In this document: piece after piece, positions 14,878 to 17,636 of the stretch
Layout: each line of letters opens with the position of its first letter
Numbering within the stretch: position 1 is the stretch's first letter
Origin: an uncultured Acetatifactor sp.
GTDB lineage: Bacteria; Bacillota; Clostridia; Lachnospirales; Lachnospiraceae
Direction of reading: 5' to 3'
NCBI GenBank assembly: GCA_934394515.1
Contig: CAKRRU010000047.1
Location: 1-17,636 of the forward strand
Length of the DNA stretch: 17,636 nucleotides
Notes under the pieces: generated by a model
The model's input: the letters and a program-made list of their open reading frames with translations, nothing else
Databases searched by the model: none
What the model was told of the DNA's origin: nothing
Made by a program: the position numbers and the translations under genes

Positions 14878-15885
14878 ATGACAATTTACGATATTTCTGA
14901 GAAGGCCGGTGTCTCTATTGCTACTGTTTCCCGCGTGCTCAACGGAAGCAACAATGTAAGCGAGAAAACCAAGAAAAAAGTACTGGATGTAATCAACCAG
15001 TATGAATACACTCCCAATGCATTTGCCAGGGGATTGGGTCTCAACACCATGAAGACCATCGGTATCATGTGTGCCGACAGTTCGGATCCGTACCTTGCCA
15101 AGGCGATCTACTATATTGAGCAGAAGCTAAGGGCCAACGGCTATGACAGCATCCTGTGCTGTACCGGTTATGACCTGACGACCAAGGCAAGCTCCATGAA
15201 CCTTCTGATCACTAAAAAAGTAGACGGCATTATATTAGTAGGTTCTAATTTTATCTACGAGAAGGAAGAGGACAACAAATACATCCTCGACGCTGCCGGA
15301 CAGGTGCCCGTGATGCTGTTAAACGCAGCCATGGACGCTCCCAATGTTTACAGCATTGTATCGGATGATTTTACTTCCATGTATGATGCCACCATGGAAA
15401 TGATCCGTTCCGGTGTGGAAGATATTCTGTATTTCTACAACTCCACATCCTACAGCGGCAAGAAAAAGCTGGCCGGTTACCGCGCCGCCATGGAGGAAAA
15501 AGGACTTCTGACCAACGGAAGCTTCTTACAGCTCTATCAGGGATCCCATGAGGACATTCCCGCCATGGCCGATCAGCTGCTCAAGCTTCACGCAAAGGGA
15601 ATCACATTCCACGGTGTCATTGCGGCAGATGACTCTCTGGCACTGGGTGCACTGAAGTACGGCCGTGAGATGAAGCTCCGGGTTCCGGAGGATCTGTCCA
15701 TCATCGGCTACAATAATTCCATGCTGGTAAATTGCTGCGATCCGGAACTGACCAGTATTGATAATAAGCTGGAAACGCTGTGCCAGCACCTGATCACGAC
15801 GCTGATGGGTGTATTGGGCGGAAGCGAGATGCCGAAGAAGACCGTCTTCTCCGGAGAACTGGTGAAGCGCGGCACGACGAGATAA
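14878..15885 (+). CDS. LacI-family transcriptional regulator (probable repressor of uronate genes)
   Basis: DNA-binding regulator of 335 residues, normal for the family. The start chosen is the ATG at 14878, about 10 bases after AGAGG and directly before the helix-turn-helix; a longer frame to 14689 runs through the promoter and is rejected. Residues 1-24 (MTIYDISEKAGVSIATVSRVLNGS) are the LacI helix-turn-helix, and the hinge helix is near 46-56 (TPNAFARGLGL). The rest is a periplasmic-binding-protein-like ligand domain starting TIGIMCADSSDPYL. Divergent from uxaB and followed by uxaC, it most likely senses a galacturonate-pathway intermediate. The name ExuR or KdgR would be a guess. Confidence 0.93.
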   Translation: MTIYDISEKAGVSIATVSRVLNGSNNVSEKTKKKVLDVINQYEYTPNAFARGLGLNTMKTIGIMCADSSDPYLAKAIYYIEQKLRANGYDSILCCTGYDLTTKASSMNLLITKKVDGIILVGSNFIYEKEEDNKYILDAAGQVPVMLLNAAMDAPNVYSIVSDDFTSMYDATMEMIRSGVEDILYFYNSTSYSGKKKLAGYRAAMEEKGLLTNGSFLQLYQGSHEDIPAMADQLLKLHAKGITFHGVIAADDSLALGALKYGREMKLRVPEDLSIIGYNNSMLVNCCDPELTSIDNKLETLCQHLITTLMGVLGGSEMPKKTVFSGELVKRGTTR

Positions 15886-16084
15886 CATGCATAAGACATC
15901 GCTTGCGCTCGTTTTCATATTCCACTGAGTCATACAGAATGCAATTATCCGGGTATGCATAGCGGATCACGCATAGTTCACATGACAGCACCGGGGTAGC
16001 TGAAAATACCCCTTAGTATTTATATTACAACAGTCGCCGGATCCTTTTAAGGATCTGACCAATATTTTGACGGAGGATTTCAAA
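15886..16084 (+). promoter_or_regulatory. Region between the LacI-family gene and uxaC
   Basis: This 199-base gap holds two hairpins and no clear promoter. GGGGTA-8 bases-TACCCC (15993-16012), followed by a mildly T-rich stretch, is a weak terminator candidate for the regulator. GATCCTT-TT-AAGGATC (16040-16055) is a perfect seven-base stem, nine with a G-U and a C-G pair, 16 bases before the uxaC ribosome site. I found no copy of the ATGTAAGTACTTACAT palindrome here, so uxaC may be read from the regulator promoter or controlled otherwise. Confidence 0.45.
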
Positions 16085-17497
16085 ATGAAAGCATTTATGG
16101 ACAAAGACTTTCTGTTAGAGACCGAGACAGCCAGGAAGCTGTTCCACGACTACGCAGAAAAAACACCGATTCTGGACTACCATTGCCATATCAATCCCAA
16201 GGAGATTGCTGAGGATCGTCAGTTCGACAACATCACTCAGGTATGGTTGGGCGGCGATCACTACAAGTGGCGTTTCATGCGTTCCTGCGGTGTGGACGAA
16301 AAGTACATCACCGGTGACGCTTCCGATTACGAGAAGTTCTGCAAATGGGCTGAGTGCCTGGGCAAGGCTATCGGTAACCCCTTATTCCACTGGAGCCATC
16401 TGGAGCTGCAGAGATACTTCGGTTACACCGGCGTTCTGAACAAGAATACCGCTGATGAAGTATGGAACCTGTGCAACGAAAAACTGCATCAGCCTTCCAT
16501 GAGCGTACGTAACCTGATCAAGCAGAGCAACGTTACCCTGATCTGCACTACCGATGATCCTATTGATTCTCTGGAGTGGCACAAGAAGCTGGCTGCTGAT
16601 GACAGCTTTGATGTAAAGGTTCTGCCCGCATGGAGACCCGACAAGGCTATGAACATCGAGAAGCCCGATTATCTGGATTATCTGGAGAAGCTGGCTGCTG
16701 CAGCAGGTATGACCGAGATCAACTCCTTCGCAGCCCTGAAGGAAGCTCTGAAGAACCGTATGGCTTTCTTCGCATCCATGGGTTGTAACGTATCTGACCA
16801 TGCTCTGGAGTATGTAATGTACTATCCCGCTTCCGACGATGAGCTGGAAGAGATCTTCTTAAAGAGACTGAACAAGATGGTTCTGACCAAGGAAGAGGAA
16901 CTGAAGTTCAAGACCGCCTTCATGCTGTTCGTAGGCAGGGAATATCACAAGCTTGACTGGGCTATGCAGCTGCATTACGGTTGTAAGCGTGACAACAATA
17001 CTCTGATGTTCGAGAAGCTGGGTCCCGATACCGGTTACGACTGCATCAACAACTACGCTCCTTCCGCACAGATGGCTGACTTCCTGAACGCTCTGATCGT
17101 AACCGACGAGCTTCCCAGAACTGTCATCTACAGCCTGAACCCCAACGACAACCAGGCGATTGGCACGATCCTCGGATGCTTCCAGGATTCCACCGCTGTT
17201 GCCAAGATCCAGCAGGGTAGCGCATGGTGGTTCAATGATCACAAGACCGGCATGCAGGATCAGATGATCTCCCTGGCTAACCTGGGCAACCTGTCCGGAT
17301 TCGTAGGAATGCTGACCGACTCCAGAAGCTTCCTGTCCTACACCAGACATGAGTACTTCCGTCGTATCCTGTGCAACCTGATCGGTAACTGGGTAGAGAG
17401 CGGCGAATTCCCTGCTGATTACGATACTCTGTCCGAGATCGTAACCGATATCTCTTATAACAATGCTAAGAGATACTTCAAGTTCCCTCTGGCGTAA
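16085..17497 (+). CDS. uxaC: Glucuronate/galacturonate isomerase
   Basis: Isomerises D-galacturonate to D-tagaturonate (and D-glucuronate to D-fructuronate), the entry step of the pathway. It belongs to the amidohydrolase-related uronate isomerase family (PF02614). Start at the ATG 16085-16087, with GGAGG eight bases upstream, giving 470 residues, the usual length; an in-frame TTG at 16067 lies before the ribosome site and is rejected. The metal-binding HxH is His33 and His35 in ILDYHCHINPKEIAEDRQFDN. Other typical segments are VTLICTTDDPIDSLEWHK, VLPAWRPDKAMN, and near the end GMLTDSRSFLSYTRHEYFRRILCNLIG. It is transcribed opposite to uxaBA and closed by a strong terminator. Confidence 0.96.
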   Translation: MKAFMDKDFLLETETARKLFHDYAEKTPILDYHCHINPKEIAEDRQFDNITQVWLGGDHYKWRFMRSCGVDEKYITGDASDYEKFCKWAECLGKAIGNPLFHWSHLELQRYFGYTGVLNKNTADEVWNLCNEKLHQPSMSVRNLIKQSNVTLICTTDDPIDSLEWHKKLAADDSFDVKVLPAWRPDKAMNIEKPDYLDYLEKLAAAAGMTEINSFAALKEALKNRMAFFASMGCNVSDHALEYVMYYPASDDELEEIFLKRLNKMVLTKEEELKFKTAFMLFVGREYHKLDWAMQLHYGCKRDNNTLMFEKLGPDTGYDCINNYAPSAQMADFLNALIVTDELPRTVIYSLNPNDNQAIGTILGCFQDSTAVAKIQQGSAWWFNDHKTGMQDQMISLANLGNLSGFVGMLTDSRSFLSYTRHEYFRRILCNLIGNWVESGEFPADYDTLSEIVTDISYNNAKRYFKFPLA

Positions 17498-17528
17498 TTA
17501 TTTGCATTCGTTTACAATGTGAAATGTG

Positions 17529-17559
17529 ACACCCCGGTCTATGACCGGGGTGTTTTTTT
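17529..17559 (+). terminator. Rho-independent terminator of uxaC
   Basis: Perfect 11-base stem ACACCCCGGTC / GACCGGGGTGT with loop TAT, followed by seven T. It starts about 30 bases after the uxaC stop. Confidence 0.97.
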
Positions 17560-17636
17560 GTAAATTGAAAGTTAATTTGTTTGCAAACCTGTCGCCGTAG
17601 CCCCGATTGCATATAAGAAACGCTGACATCACTTGC
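17560..17636. other. Unassigned right-edge stretch
   Basis: No coding sequence is visible. GTTTGCAAAC (17579-17588) is a 10-base palindrome that could be an operator for a gene outside the window, but this is weak. Confidence 0.3.

Noticed and set aside
16859..17350. 163-codon minus-strand open frame opposite uxaC
   Set aside because: It is an antisense shadow caused by the biased codon use of uxaC; no ribosome site or family likeness.

Overview
The window reads as chromosomal DNA of a motile, Gram-positive gut-type Clostridia, most likely a Lachnospiraceae member. This is an inference from several signs: strong AGGAGG-type ribosome sites, clean sigma-A promoters (-10 boxes TATAAT or TAAAAT, 17-base spacers), a lipoprotein sugar-binding protein, a YesM/YesN-type two-component pair, a LacI-family regulator and moderate GC. 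No species can be named from sequence alone. There are no rRNA or tRNA genes, CRISPR arrays, insertion sequences or phage genes.

Left part (1-7.5 kb, all minus strand). The 5' end of a YtfQ-like sugar-binding lipoprotein runs off the left edge. Upstream of it lie a sensor histidine kinase and an AraC-type response regulator, ordered regulator > kinase > terminator > binding protein. This is the usual layout for a sensor pair controlling a sugar ABC transporter. A short region packed with nested hairpins separates this pair from a MATE efflux transporter. Next comes a membrane chemoreceptor with its own sigma-A promoter and a strikingly foldable leader of about 124 nt.

Middle (7.6-8.5 kb). 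tcdA, a tRNA-modification gene, sits alone. Its best candidate promoter overlaps the terminator of the operon that follows to the right.

Right part (8.5-17.6 kb): a galacturonate/pectin utilisation locus. One minus-strand operon runs uxaB > uxaA > small unknown protein > cytoplasmic GH28 polygalacturonase-type hydrolase > sugar isomerase/epimerase-like TIM-barrel protein, and ends in a terminator at about 8384-8421. Divergent from it are a LacI-family regulator and then uxaC, which ends in a textbook terminator. UxaC converts D-galacturonate to tagaturonate, UxaB reduces that to altronate, and UxaA dehydrates altronate to 2-keto-3-deoxygluconate. The last two steps (KdgK, KdgA) are not in the window. 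The GH28 enzyme has no signal peptide, so it probably trims imported oligogalacturonides inside the cell.

The most informative non-coding signals are in the uxaB/lacI divergent region. Each promoter is followed at its transcription start by a copy of a palindrome of the form ATGTAAGTACTTACAT, a good candidate operator for the local LacI-family protein. Other points for a second look are the chemoreceptor leader RNA, the 157-residue unknown protein (a possible cut-down GH105-like protein), a hairpin that buries a ribosome-binding sequence between uxaA and that gene, and paired repeats before the binding-protein gene. I did not find a clearly new multi-gene system.
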